Assembly (NCBI GenBank): GCA_936908745.1
Contig: CAKZFX010000010.1
Coordinates: 310,001-374,000 of the forward strand
Length of the DNA stretch: 64,000 nt
Direction of reading: 5' to 3'
From: an uncultured Chitinophagaceae bacterium
GTDB lineage: Bacteria; Bacteroidota; Bacteroidia; Chitinophagales; Chitinophagaceae
Shown here: positions 1 to 8,329 of the stretch, in pieces
Layout of the letters: each line of letters starts with the position of its first letter
Position numbering within the stretch: the stretch's first letter is position 1
Translations under genes and position numbers: made by a program
The notes under the pieces: generated by a model
The model's database searches: none
Seen by the model: only the letters and a program-made list of their open reading frames with translations
Told to the model about the DNA's origin: nothing

Positions 1-669
1 TTTTTAATCACTCTGGGTCTTCATATTGCCGGTATGTACTGGCCATTGCATTTACTTGAAATAATCACTAAGCCATTGTTGTTGCTTATTTTACTAAACT
101 GGTTTATATCAGCAACAAATAAGTGTCATTTTGACACTAAAAAATGGGTGACGCTGGCCCTGTGTTTTTCATGGTTGGGCGATGTATTGCTGATGTTCCA
201 GTCACGTAGCTCTATGTTCTTCTTACTGGGATTATCTGCTTTTTTGATCGCTCATATTTTCTACATTATTTTCTTTCATAAAATCAAAGTGGCAGAAGGT
301 GTAAAGAGCAAAGGGTTTTTGTTGTTGCCGGTTGTTGTTTACTATGCCGTGCTGATCGCTGTTTTATACCCTTACCTGGCAGATATGAAAGTGCCTGTGC
401 CGGTGTATGGTCTTGTTATCAGCTTTATGCTCTTGCTGGCCTTGCATATGTTATTTATCCGCAACAGGAAAGCGGGGCAACTGATGACAGCAGGCGCCAT
501 CTTGTTTGTGATTTCTGATTCTGCATTGGCGATCAATAAGTTTTACCAGCCTTTTGAAGCATCCGGTTTTGTCATCATGCTGACCTATGGTTTAGCACAG
601 CTTTTTATTGTCTTCGGTGCTATTCATTATATCGCTAAAAAAGAAACTGCCGGCAACATTCCTTCATAG
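1..669 (+). CDS. YhhN family membrane protein, 5' end outside window
   Basis: The reading frame is open to the left edge, so the start lies upstream; at least 222 residues are present. It is very hydrophobic, with about seven to eight predicted membrane segments and the family motif around residues 10-20 (a TKPLLLL-type stretch) followed by a short SWLGD motif that carries the conserved acidic residue. This matches the YhhN/TMEM86 family, whose eukaryotic members are lysoplasmalogenases that hydrolyse the vinyl-ether bond of lysoplasmalogens; the role in bacteria is less clear. An internal ATG at 34 exists, but upstream residues in frame (FLITLGLHIAG) look like part of the first membrane helix. 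It ends 23 bases before the next gene. Confidence 0.75.
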   Translation, partial: FLITLGLHIAGMYWPLHLLEIITKPLLLLILLNWFISATNKCHFDTKKWVTLALCFSWLGDVLLMFQSRSSMFFLLGLSAFLIAHIFYIIFFHKIKVAEGVKSKGFLLLPVVVYYAVLIAVLYPYLADMKVPVPVYGLVISFMLLLALHMLFIRNRKAGQLMTAGAILFVISDSALAINKFYQPFEASGFVIMLTYGLAQLFIVFGAIHYIAKKETAGNIPS

Positions 670-692
670 TATCTTCGGGTAAATAATCTTTT

Positions 693-1640
693 GTGAACAG
701 GGTAGATCGTTTACATGCCATATTGGTGCATTTGCAAAGCAAACGAAAAGTGACGGCGCAAGAGCTAGCTGATCGTTTTGAACTCAGCTTGCGCACCGTT
801 TACCGTGATGTGAAAGCATTGGAAGAAAGCGGCATCCCGATCATTGGAGAATCTGGTATTGGTTATTCGATTATGGAAGGTTACCGCCTGCCGCCGGTGA
901 TGTTTTCACAGGAGGAAGCATCGGCATTGCTATTAGGCGCAAAGCTGGTACAACAGTTTACAGACGCTACTGTCAAAAAGCATTTTGATGCGGCCATGTT
1001 TAAAATAAAAGCCGTGTTACGGTCAACAGATAAGGATTACGTGGAAGAACTGGATGATAAGATCGAAATACGGATGGGGCCTTTTCCATTGGATGAATCG
1101 TTGCAGTTGAATATGTCGGCCATGCGGCAGGCCATCGGCGCCAGGAAAGTGGTGGGGATTGAATATTTTTCTTCCTATAAAGAAGAAACCACGCAACGTG
1201 ATACCGAACCTATCGGCTTGTTTTATTATAGCCTGACCTGGCATTTTATCGGCTGGTGCCGGTTGCGACAGGATTACCGTGATTTCCGTCTCGACAGGAT
1301 CAAAAAATTGGTGATCCGTGATGAAACCTTTGATGATAAAGCCCATCCTTCGCTGAAAGAGTATATTGAAGAATTAAAGACAGAGCGGGAATTGTTTGAA
1401 GTGATCGTCAGCTTTGATAAAGAGATGGCGAGGTATATGCAGGCACAGAAGTATTATCATGGTTTTGTGTCGCAGGAAGAAAAGGACGGGAAAGTGCATA
1501 TGCGTTTCCTGACCGCACATGCTGAGGCCCTTTGCCATTGGCTGCTGATGTATACCGATTCCGCCACTATTGAATCTCCAGCGATCTTGCGGGAAACTAT
1601 GCAACGGCTGGTAGGCGAACTGAACAGCCATTACAAATAA
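693..1640 (+). CDS. HTH/WYL-domain transcriptional regulator
   Basis: This 315-residue protein begins with an HTH_11-type winged helix (residues 1-60, motif LSLRTVYRDVKALEESG) and carries a WYL domain around residues 145-215, with GLFYYSLTWHFIGWCRLR and RLDRIKKL. This is the YafY/DeoR-like architecture, in which the WYL domain is thought to bind a ligand or nucleic acid and control DNA binding. The start is a GTG at 693; no ATG is available before the HTH. The next gene, which encodes a GyrI-like ligand-binding domain, follows after 74 bases. Such pairs are common in Bacteroidota, and the two may form a small sensory operon. The inducing ligand cannot be told from sequence. Confidence 0.88.
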   Translation: MNRVDRLHAILVHLQSKRKVTAQELADRFELSLRTVYRDVKALEESGIPIIGESGIGYSIMEGYRLPPVMFSQEEASALLLGAKLVQQFTDATVKKHFDAAMFKIKAVLRSTDKDYVEELDDKIEIRMGPFPLDESLQLNMSAMRQAIGARKVVGIEYFSSYKEETTQRDTEPIGLFYYSLTWHFIGWCRLRQDYRDFRLDRIKKLVIRDETFDDKAHPSLKEYIEELKTERELFEVIVSFDKEMARYMQAQKYYHGFVSQEEKDGKVHMRFLTAHAEALCHWLLMYTDSATIESPAILRETMQRLVGELNSHYK

Positions 1641-1714
1641 TTGTTGCCGCCAAAAAGATGCTGACACAGGGCTGTCAGCAGCCGGTTGTTTTTTTGAGGT
1701 CTAAATCAGAAACC

Positions 1715-2164
1715 ATGACACAGAAAACAACCCCGGCCACTCCTGTTCTCTTTTTTACCACCCGCACTACACTGAAAGAGTTGCCCAATTATGTGGTGAA
1801 AGTTGCCAAAGAATTGTATGCAGAAGCCGTAGCAAATGATCTGCTGCCCACCGGCCCTTTACATTGGGTGTATATCGGTGCGGATGGAAAACCGGGCACT
1901 GTTTTCACGTTGGAAATCGCATTGCCCGTTTCCGGGCCGTTGAAAAAGGAATCACTTTTCCTTGAAAAAGAATTGCCGTCTTTTACGTCGCTGTCTGCTA
2001 TACACAATGGCGCATGGGACCATTTGTATGAAACCTATGAGAAACTGATGGATGAAGTGGCGGTAAAAGGCAACCAGTTGTCAGGCATTTGCCGGGAGTT
2101 GTATCACCGGATTGACCTCAACGATCCTCAAAATAATATTACAGAAGTACAGGTAGGTATTTAA
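1715..2164 (+). CDS. GyrI-like/effector-binding domain protein
   Basis: This 149-residue soluble protein resembles the SOUL/GyrI-like small-molecule-binding fold (AraC effector-binding type). Features consistent with that fold are a central WVYIGADGKPG turn, the FTLEIALPV strand and a C-terminal YHRIDLNDPQNNITEVQVGI segment, where acidic and aromatic residues normally line the ligand pocket. An upstream in-frame ATG at 1658 would add 19 residues with no family resemblance, so the ATG at 1715 is preferred. It follows the WYL regulator in the same direction. No catalytic motif is visible and the ligand is unknown. Confidence 0.6.
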   Translation: MTQKTTPATPVLFFTTRTTLKELPNYVVKVAKELYAEAVANDLLPTGPLHWVYIGADGKPGTVFTLEIALPVSGPLKKESLFLEKELPSFTSLSAIHNGAWDHLYETYEKLMDEVAVKGNQLSGICRELYHRIDLNDPQNNITEVQVGI

Positions 2165-2175
2165 ATTAAACATAC

Positions 2176-2376
2176 ATGCAACGATTATTTTATTTCTTGT
2201 TTGCCATGGGTTTGCTGGCGGTTATTACCCGCAAACCTGTTTCAAAAGGCAGTCAAAAGCCACCTGTATTAGTGGTGAGCGGCTGCAAGCTGAATATGCA
2301 GCCCGATCGCTTGCCTGACGGCCACGATACAGTAAATTTGATGCTACAATTGAAAGTATGCAGACAGATTTTTTAG
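2176..2376 (+). CDS. possible small secreted protein (uncertain)
   Basis: A 66-codon frame starts 11 bases after the preceding gene and overlaps the start of nadB by 19 bases in another frame. The first 18 residues (MQRLFYFLFAMGLLAVIT) resemble a signal peptide or membrane anchor; the rest is polar with one Cys. I recognise no family. The position between two genes and the hydrophobic start make it possible, but it could equally be untranslated leader for nadB. Confidence 0.25.
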   Translation: MQRLFYFLFAMGLLAVITRKPVSKGSQKPPVLVVSGCKLNMQPDRLPDGHDTVNLMLQLKVCRQIF

Positions 2377-3956
2377 TTATCGGGTCAGGTATTGCAGGGT
2401 TGACCTATGCATTGAAAACAGCAAGGGCCTTCCCGGATAAGAAAGTATTGGTAATGACAAAGGCCGCTGCCGATGAAACCAACACAAAGTATGCACAAGG
2501 TGGTATTGCCGTGGTAAACGACCTGGAGAACGACAGCTTTGAAAAACATATAGAAGATACCCTGATAGCAGGCGACGGATTGTGTAATGAAAAAGTGGTG
2601 GAAATAGTAGTGAAAGAAGGACCAGACAGGGTGAATGAACTGATCGAATGGGGTGCCAATTTTGACAAAGAAGCAGATGGCGATTATAAGAGAGGGAAGG
2701 AAGGAGGTCATTCGGAGTTTCGTATCCTGCACCACAAAGATGTAACAGGCCGTGAAATGGAACGTGCGTTGATTGATGCGGTGAACAGCCAGCCTAATAT
2801 CGAGTTTGTAAAACATTGTTTCGTGGTGGACATCATCACGCAGCACCATTTGGGTTACCTGGTTACGAAGTCAACGCCGGGTATTACTTGTTATGGCGTG
2901 TATGCGCTGAATTTGCAGACGAATACCATTGAAAAAATATTGTCGAAGATTACGTTGCTGGCAACCGGTGGCAATGGACAAGTGTATCGTTCGACAACCA
3001 ACCCGGCAATTGCCACGGGCGATGGCGTGGCGATGGTATACCGGGCAAAAGGCCGGATTGAAAACATGGAGTTTATCCAGTTTCACCCGACGGCTTTGTT
3101 TGAACCGGGGATCAAGGGACAGTCGTTTTTGATAACGGAAGCTGTGCGTGGTGATGGTGGTATTTTGCGTAATAAAGATGGCGAAGCCTTTATGGAACGC
3201 TATGATGAACGTAAAGATCTTGCACCAAGGGATATTGTGGCAAGGGCAATAGATAGTGAAATGAAACGTACGGGTACAGAACACGTATGGTTGGATTGCC
3301 GTCATTTCAGTAAAGAAAAGTTTATTGAGCATTTCCCGAATATTTATGAGAAATGTTTGTCTATCGGTATTGATGTTACCAGGCAAATGATCCCTGTGGC
3401 ACCTGCGGCACATTATAGCTGTGGTGGTATCAAAACAGATGAGTGGGGCCGCAGTTCTATTCATAATTTATATGCCTGTGGCGAATGTGCCAGCACAGGT
3501 TTGCATGGCGCCAACCGGCTGGCAAGTAATTCATTGCTGGAAGCGATGGTATTTGCGCATCGCTGTTATTTGGATACATTGGAACGCATCAATACCATCA
3601 ACGGCGATTCAGTGGTCCCTGACTGGAACGCTAAAGGAACGTCCCAGCCGAAGGAGATGATCCTGATCACTCAAAGCCTGAAGGAACTACAACTGGTGAT
3701 GAGTGATTATGTGGGTATCGTGCGCAATGATGTCCGTTTGCAAAGAGCTTCCCGTCGCCTGGACCTGTTATGGGAGGAAACGGAGCAGTTATACCAAAGT
3801 TCATCTTTATCACCCCAGTTGCTGGAATTGCGCAATATGATCACCGTGGGCTATTTGATTGTAAAAGGTGCTGCTTTTCGTAAAGAAAGCCGTGGGTTGC
3901 ATTATAATACGGATTACCCGGGCAAGAGCGAACTGGTGCAGAATATTGTTTTATAG
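2358..3956 (+). CDS. nadB: L-aspartate oxidase
   Basis: FAD enzyme that oxidises L-aspartate to iminoaspartate, the first step of de novo NAD synthesis in the cytoplasm. At 532 residues it has the usual length. The N-terminal Rossmann motif is GSGIAGL (residues 8-14). Family signatures follow: the HHKDVTGREMERAL segment, TNPAIATGDGVAMVYRAKG, MEFIQFHPTAL, APRDIVARAID with the catalytic arginine, and the C-terminal YACGECASTGLHGANRLASNSLLEA block that separates it from succinate dehydrogenase flavoproteins only by context and length. nadA and nadC are not in the window, so the pathway genes are not clustered here. The ATG at 2358 places the dinucleotide-binding motif directly at the N terminus, as expected. 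Confidence 0.93.
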   Translation: MQTDFLVIGSGIAGLTYALKTARAFPDKKVLVMTKAAADETNTKYAQGGIAVVNDLENDSFEKHIEDTLIAGDGLCNEKVVEIVVKEGPDRVNELIEWGANFDKEADGDYKRGKEGGHSEFRILHHKDVTGREMERALIDAVNSQPNIEFVKHCFVVDIITQHHLGYLVTKSTPGITCYGVYALNLQTNTIEKILSKITLLATGGNGQVYRSTTNPAIATGDGVAMVYRAKGRIENMEFIQFHPTALFEPGIKGQSFLITEAVRGDGGILRNKDGEAFMERYDERKDLAPRDIVARAIDSEMKRTGTEHVWLDCRHFSKEKFIEHFPNIYEKCLSIGIDVTRQMIPVAPAAHYSCGGIKTDEWGRSSIHNLYACGECASTGLHGANRLASNSLLEAMVFAHRCYLDTLERINTINGDSVVPDWNAKGTSQPKEMILITQSLKELQLVMSDYVGIVRNDVRLQRASRRLDLLWEETEQLYQSSSLSPQLLELRNMITVGYLIVKGAAFRKESRGLHYNTDYPGKSELVQNIVL

Positions 3957-3959
3957 ATT

Positions 3960-4059
3960 AACCACAGAGGGCACAAAGGAAAATACACGCAAAGAGCACA
4001 GAGATAAGGTATTTTGCTTTGTGCTCTCTGTGCTAAGCACATCGTGCTCTTTGTGGTTA
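3960..4059. repeat. degenerate CACAGAG/CTTTGTG inverted intergenic repeat
   Basis: Fills the gap between nadB and the acyltransferase gene. The left end begins AACCACAGAG and the right end closes with TTGTGGTT. Between them lie several diverged units of CACAAAG or CACAGAG on one arm and CTTTGTG or CTCTGTG on the other, so the whole 100 bases can fold into an imperfect hairpin. Related short remnants occur at 19905-20045, 20934-20968, 25161-25186 and 29171-29197. Confidence 0.6.
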
Positions 4060-4077
4060 TTCAATTAATTATCTTTG
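4051..4077 (+). promoter_or_regulatory. candidate Bacteroidota promoter for the acyltransferase
   Basis: A TATCTTTG box (4070-4077) fits the -7 consensus TAnnTTTG. A TTG at 4051-4053, supplied by the end of the repeat, is a weak -33 with short (16-base) spacing. The predicted start of transcription lies within a few bases of the ATG at 4084, so the message would be nearly leaderless. Confidence 0.4.
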
Positions 4078-4083
4078 CGCATC

Positions 4084-4965
4084 ATGTATTATGTTGTTTA
4101 CGGGTTTCTTTACCTGATTTCCCTGCTGCCGTTGCGTGTATTGTATTTTATTTCCGACGGCGCTTACGCCCTTGTTTTCTATGTGATCAAGTACCGGCGT
4201 GATGTGGTGATGAATAACCTGAACATCGCTTTTCCTGAAAAATCGGAAGAAGAGAAGAAGAAAATTGCCAAGCAGTTTTATCATAACCTGATGGACACTT
4301 TTATCGAAACTATAAAGATGATCAGTGCTTCCAATAAGTTTTTGGATAAACATTTTACTGCCAATTATGAAGCTATTAATGCATTGCATGCTTCCGGCAG
4401 GCCGCTGCAATTGCATATGGGACATAATTTTAACTGGGAGTGGGGCAATCCTGCCAGTTGTGTGCATATCCGTTACAGCCCGTTTATGGGTGTGTATATG
4501 CCGATTGGGAATAAGATTTTTGAACGCCTGTTTTTGAAGATAAGAGAACGCAATGGCACGAAGATGCTGCGGGCGACTAAAATGAATGAAGACTTTTTGC
4601 CTTATCGAAATACACAGTATTTATTAGGATTGGTGGCCGACCAGAACCCGGGGGTGCCAGCCAATGCATGGTGGTTTAATTTTTTTGGCAAGCCTGCGCC
4701 TTTTGTAAAAGGCCCTGCTAAGAATGCGATTGCCAATAATACACATGTTGTTTTTGCTTTTATCCGCAAGAAAAAAAGAGGCTATTATGAAGGCGTTTTT
4801 GAGCCTTTAAACGAAAATATACAGGAGATGACCGAGGCTGAACTTACCAAAAAGTTTGTGCATTATCTCGAAGTGGTAATAAGAGCTAACCCAAGTATGT
4901 GGCTGTGGAGCCATCGCCGCTGGAAATGGGATTGGAAAGAAGAGTATGGCCCTGTACTGAATTAA
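4084..4965 (+). CDS. lysophospholipid/lipid A acyltransferase (LpxL/HtrB family)
   Basis: This 293-residue protein belongs to the LpxL/LpxM (HtrB/MsbB) family, which transfers a fatty acyl chain to a lipid A precursor at the inner face of the inner membrane. One N-terminal membrane helix is present (YGFLYLISLLPLRVLYFISDGAYALVFYVIKY region). The acyltransferase motif, usually HxxxxE/D, is seen as HMGHNFNWEWG, and the family segments GLVADQNPG and FFGKPAPFVKGPAKNAIANN follow. A TTG at 4075 in frame lies inside the candidate -7 box, so the ATG at 4084 is chosen. It stands alone between a repeat and a terminator. Confidence 0.87.
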   Translation: MYYVVYGFLYLISLLPLRVLYFISDGAYALVFYVIKYRRDVVMNNLNIAFPEKSEEEKKKIAKQFYHNLMDTFIETIKMISASNKFLDKHFTANYEAINALHASGRPLQLHMGHNFNWEWGNPASCVHIRYSPFMGVYMPIGNKIFERLFLKIRERNGTKMLRATKMNEDFLPYRNTQYLLGLVADQNPGVPANAWWFNFFGKPAPFVKGPAKNAIANNTHVVFAFIRKKKRGYYEGVFEPLNENIQEMTEAELTKKFVHYLEVVIRANPSMWLWSHRRWKWDWKEEYGPVLN

Positions 4966-4971
4966 AAAATG

Positions 4972-5005
4972 AAGCCCCGCTTCGATAACCGAGACGGGGC
5001 TTTTA
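4972..5005. terminator. Rho-independent terminator between convergent genes
   Basis: AAGCCCCG (4972-4979) pairs with CGGGGCTT (4995-5002), followed by a short T run on the + strand and preceded by an A run that serves the - strand. It lies between the acyltransferase and the convergent MBL gene and probably stops transcription in both directions. Confidence 0.8.
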
Positions 5006-5023
5006 GTTTATTGCGTAAGTGTA

Positions 5024-6433
5024 TTAGTTCAACACACTTGTTTCTTTTACAATCTCTGCTTTTTCCTGTTCCTTTATTTTATTCCAGCCGCCAACGATGT
5101 TGCGGATATTGTGGATACCTTGCTTTTTCAAAATAGAAGATGCGATAACGCTGCGGTAACCGCCTGCGCATTGCACATAGATGTTCTGGTCTTCTTCAAG
5201 GTTTACCATGCTGGCGGGATCTGTCATTTCATCCAATGGAATATTGACAGCTTGTTTTAAATGTCCATCGGCATATTCGGCTGGCTTGCGCACATCCACT
5301 ACAAGTAATTTGTTGTCAAAAGGAATATCCATCATCAGTTCATCAGGTTCTACGTCGATGATGAGATCAATTTCTTCACCTGATTGAGCCCATGCAGCAT
5401 AACCACCAGCGAGGTAGCCGGCTACTTTGCTAAAACCTACACGGGCCAGGCGGATGATCGTTTCTTTTTCTTTGCCAGCGTCGGTAACCAACAACAGTGG
5501 CGCATCAAATGGCAATAAGCTGCCTGCCCATTCTGCAAAACGTCCTTCGAGGCCAATGCTGATAGCACCGGGAATAAAACCCTGTGTAAATTCATCGGCT
5601 CTTCTTGTGTCGAGTATGATCGTGTTGCCGGTATTTTTATGTTTAAATTCTTCTACGGAAAGAGCCGTCATACCTTGTTCAAGGATCGCCTCAAGACTTT
5701 CATAGCCTTCCTTATTGATCATGGCATTGATCGGGAAGTATTGTGGCGGAGCCGTGATGCCATCCGTAACGGCTTTTACAAATTCTTCTTTATTGGCAGC
5801 TTTCAACGCATAGTTGCTGTTCTTTTCTTCTCCAATGGTGCTGAAGGTATGCGGACCTAAGTTTTTGCCGCAGGCACTGCCGGGACCATGTGCAGGATAA
5901 ACGATGACATCATCTGCCAGCGGAACGATTTTCGATTGCAGGCTGTCGTATAACATGGCTGCTAAATCATCCATCGTCAGTTCCGAGCCTTTCTGTGCAA
6001 GGTCAGGACGGCCCACATCGCCTACAAATAACGTATCACCTGTAAACACACAATGATCTTTGCCGTTCTCATCTTTTAATAAGAAACAGGAAGATTCCAG
6101 CGTATGACCGGGTGTGTGCAACACTTCAACAGACAGTTTGCCGATGTTGAAGGTTTCACCGTCTTTGGCTATCGTCACAGGAAATTTAGTGACCGTGCCG
6201 GGGCCGTAAACGATCGGTGCGCCGGTGGCATTGCTCATATCAATATGGCCGCTTACAAAATCAGCATGGAAATGGGTCTCAAAAATGTATTTGATCTTGG
6301 CTTTGCGTTCAGCAGCCAGCTGCAGGTAAACATCAATATCACGCAGCGGGTCAATAACGGCTGCTTCTCCCTCACTTTCAATGTAATAGGCGGCTTCACT
6401 CAAACAGCCGGTATATAATTGCTTGATGAACAT
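5024..6433 (-). CDS. MBL-fold hydrolase with two rhodanese domains (persulfide dioxygenase-like)
   Basis: This 469-residue protein has an N-terminal metallo-beta-lactamase domain (residues 1-240; motifs THFHADFVSGH, HTPGHTLES, FTGDTLFVGDVGRPD, YPAHGPGS) followed by two rhodanese-like domains (about 265-350 and 365-460). This matches ETHE1/CstB-like proteins that oxidise glutathione or low-molecular-weight persulfides and move sulfane sulfur. The second rhodanese keeps the active-site loop CAGGYRS with its nucleophilic Cys. The first has TDAGKEKE at that place and has lost the Cys, so it is probably structural or docking. The ArsR gene upstream in the same direction suggests sulfur-stress control, though a terminator-like hairpin separates them. 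Confidence 0.85.
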   Translation of the reverse strand: MFIKQLYTGCLSEAAYYIESEGEAAVIDPLRDIDVYLQLAAERKAKIKYIFETHFHADFVSGHIDMSNATGAPIVYGPGTVTKFPVTIAKDGETFNIGKLSVEVLHTPGHTLESSCFLLKDENGKDHCVFTGDTLFVGDVGRPDLAQKGSELTMDDLAAMLYDSLQSKIVPLADDVIVYPAHGPGSACGKNLGPHTFSTIGEEKNSNYALKAANKEEFVKAVTDGITAPPQYFPINAMINKEGYESLEAILEQGMTALSVEEFKHKNTGNTIILDTRRADEFTQGFIPGAISIGLEGRFAEWAGSLLPFDAPLLLVTDAGKEKETIIRLARVGFSKVAGYLAGGYAAWAQSGEEIDLIIDVEPDELMMDIPFDNKLLVVDVRKPAEYADGHLKQAVNIPLDEMTDPASMVNLEEDQNIYVQCAGGYRSVIASSILKKQGIHNIRNIVGGWNKIKEQEKAEIVKETSVLN

Positions 6434-6472
6434 ATGTCAGAATTTATGCAAAATTAACTGATTAAAACTAAA

Positions 6473-6494
6473 ACGTCCCGCCGGGGCGGGACGT
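6473..6494 (-). terminator. perfect GC-rich hairpin between arsR-like gene and MBL gene
   Basis: ACGTCCCGCC (6473-6482) and GGCGGGACGT (6485-6494) form a perfect 10-bp stem with a 2-base loop. On the - strand it is followed by TTTTAGTTTTA. It could terminate the regulator transcript, or attenuate read-through into the MBL gene whose start lies 40 bases further on. Confidence 0.65.
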
Positions 6495-6516
6495 ATAAAA
6501 ATGATCTTTGTCAGTA

Positions 6517-6855
6517 TTAATTTAACAAAGAAGCGACAAATTGGTTCACTTCTTCAATACGTTGTGTATTCACGGAATAGTAAATGTATTTTCCATCGCG
6601 GTCGGTTTTTACAAAACCGGCTTTACGAAGGATAGCGAGGTGTTGTGAAGCGACGGATTGTTCCAGCCTCAACTTTACATAGATTTCTGTAACAGTGATT
6701 TTACTTTGTTCATCAATCAGTTTCAGAATTTGCTGGCGAAGTTTGTGGTTGATGGCACGGAGTACCAATGAAGCCTTTTTTACATTGAGTAAATCAATTT
6801 TAAGGGCCGTTCCGTCTTCTGCTGCAGTGTTTAGCGATAATAAATAATTGTTCAT
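6517..6855 (-). CDS. ArsR-family winged-helix regulator without cysteines
   Basis: This 112-residue protein is almost entirely an ArsR-type winged helix. The recognition region is VTEIYVKLRLEQSVASQHLAILRKAGFV (residues 54-81), with a wing at DGKYIYYSV. ArsR repressors usually sense metals or persulfides through Cys or His ligands. This protein contains no cysteine, so neither the ELCVCDL metal site nor the BigR/SqrR two-Cys persulfide switch is present, and the signal must be something else. A 15-base palindrome 23 bases upstream of the start overlaps the likely -7 box and is a good autoregulatory operator. The MBL-rhodanese gene follows in the same direction and is the natural target. Confidence 0.85.
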   Translation of the reverse strand: MNNYLLSLNTAAEDGTALKIDLLNVKKASLVLRAINHKLRQQILKLIDEQSKITVTEIYVKLRLEQSVASQHLAILRKAGFVKTDRDGKYIYYSVNTQRIEEVNQFVASLLN

Positions 6856-6877
6856 TTCAAATGCCGATTAGCCTTAA

Positions 6878-6897
6878 TTGTAAGTATTACAAAAGTA
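6878..6897 (-). promoter_or_regulatory. candidate ArsR operator overlapping a -7 box
   Basis: TTGTAAGTATTACAA (6878-6892) is a perfect inverted repeat of two 6-base arms around GTA. On the - strand TACTTTTG (6897-6890) fits the TAnnTTTG -7 box of the regulator gene, and the palindrome overlaps its downstream end, where a repressor would block transcription. Confidence 0.6.
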
Positions 6898-6943
6898 ACC
6901 CCGAAGAGGTTTAATAACTCATTAGAATGTATAGAGACGCTTT

Positions 6944-7618
6944 TTAAATAAGCGGCTTGCGTGGAGGCGAATAAAATTCTTTTATATAGAACGGTTCGGC
7001 ATAAGCAAGGTCGGCAAAATGACCCGCTTGAAATTCTTGTATGGCAAGCGGGACAAGGTTTTCAGCAGAGAACACAGTTTCAACAAATTGCGCATTCGGA
7101 TGATGAATTATTTTTTTCAGCTTGCCTGTTCCGCTCCCAGTGAATATTAGAATCTCATTAGAAAGAAATGTAACGAAGCTGTTTTCATCAATGATCATGG
7201 CTGCCGGCGGCAATACTTCGTTTAGGTCTTTTGTATAAACCGCTGTATATACTTCCATTCTTCTTGCATCGATCAAAGGGCATAGCAAGCCATTTGTTTG
7301 ATCATTTATAGCACCTGCCATCATCTTCAATGTGCTGATAGTGATCAATGGGATATTGAGCGCATAGCATAAACCCTTAGCGGCAGATAAGCCCACACGT
7401 AAACCTGTATAAGAGCCTGGTCCATTGCTAACAGCGATGGCATCAATGGAATGAAGTGAGAGATTTTGTTGCGCTGCTAAGCTGTCAATGGCCTGGTGAA
7501 GCCAGCTTGCATGGTCTTTTTGTTCATTGTTGGACAATGAGCCAATGATCTTTTCATCTTTTGCTAAACAAACAGAAGCGGTTCCCTGTGCGGTATCTAT
7601 GCAGAGTAAGTAGGCCAT
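6944..7618 (-). CDS. tsaB: tRNA threonylcarbamoyladenosine biosynthesis protein TsaB
   Basis: Partner of TsaD and TsaE in making the t6A modification at position 37 of ANN-decoding tRNAs. The 224 residues show the ASKHA-fold signatures of the family: LLCIDTAQGTASVCLAKD near the N terminus, AVSNGPGSYTGLRVGLSAAKGLCYAL (residues 62-87) and DARRMEVYTAVY. TsaB is a degenerate TsaD paralogue that acts as a platform, so lack of metal-binding residues is expected. Its start overlaps the stop of the upstream dehydrogenase-like gene by one base (TAATG), suggesting coupled translation. Confidence 0.9.
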   Translation of the reverse strand: MAYLLCIDTAQGTASVCLAKDEKIIGSLSNNEQKDHASWLHQAIDSLAAQQNLSLHSIDAIAVSNGPGSYTGLRVGLSAAKGLCYALNIPLITISTLKMMAGAINDQTNGLLCPLIDARRMEVYTAVYTKDLNEVLPPAAMIIDENSFVTFLSNEILIFTGSGTGKLKKIIHHPNAQFVETVFSAENLVPLAIQEFQAGHFADLAYAEPFYIKEFYSPPRKPLI

Positions 7619-8244
7619 TATTGCGCGGCTTCTTGGGTTAATAATGCAGCAGGTTTGTATCTTTTTTCCTGCTGGCTTAATGCGTTTAACAACCTGTTGA
7701 TTTTGGAAACACCTATTTTTTCAGCCCAGTCAAAAGGGCCATAGGGATAGTTAGTGCCTGTTTTCATGGCAATGTCAATTTCTTCCTTGCTGCTTACATT
7801 TTCTTCCAATGCCAGGTAAGCCTCATTGATGATCATAGCAATGATCCTTGCGGAAATAAAACCGGGATGGTCGGCCACCCATGCGATTTGTTTATTAAGT
7901 GTCGAAAAGACACTTATTGTTTGCTCCTGTAGGGCCTTATCGCCGCTGGCTTCTATAATCGTTCTTTCCAGGAATGTGGGCCAGCCATTGATACGTACAA
8001 AATGAGAAGGTAAGCCTGCTCTTGTTTGCGTAACGGCATTAATGATGACCAATGAGGCGTTGCTTTGTGCCAATGCGGTTGCATGTTCCGGCTGCTCTTC
8101 AAACAGCAGGTCAATGATAATATCGGCGTTATTATTTGCTATTTCGCTGATATTGTCAACCCAGGTAATGGAATCGTTACCCGGCGCCGATTGTGCCAGC
8201 CATTCTTCTTTTTGTGTATCCGTTGCTAAAACAAGTATTTTCAT
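7618..8244 (-). CDS. 3-hydroxyacyl-CoA dehydrogenase-like protein
   Basis: About 208 residues from the ATG at 8244 (another ATG at 8256 adds four). The C-terminal half contains the 3HCDH C-terminal domain signature: VADHPGFISARIIAMIINEAYLALEE followed by an MKTGTNYPYGPFDWAEKIG segment. The N-terminal half should be a Rossmann NAD domain but starts MKILVLATD without a clear GxGxxG, so cofactor binding is doubtful. Full-length HAD enzymes have about 280-300 residues, so this is a shortened, probably specialised member. It shares a TAATG junction with tsaB and is divergent from the RidA gene. Confidence 0.65.
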   Translation of the reverse strand: MKILVLATDTQKEEWLAQSAPGNDSITWVDNISEIANNNADIIIDLLFEEQPEHATALAQSNASLVIINAVTQTRAGLPSHFVRINGWPTFLERTIIEASGDKALQEQTISVFSTLNKQIAWVADHPGFISARIIAMIINEAYLALEENVSSKEEIDIAMKTGTNYPYGPFDWAEKIGVSKINRLLNALSQQEKRYKPAALLTQEAAQ

Positions 8245-8329
8245 TGAATTGACCATTTGCCGCTTATTGGCTTTTGCAAAGAAAACATATAAAACTAAAT
8301 TCGCTGAGGCGATTTTAAAATTTATCAAT

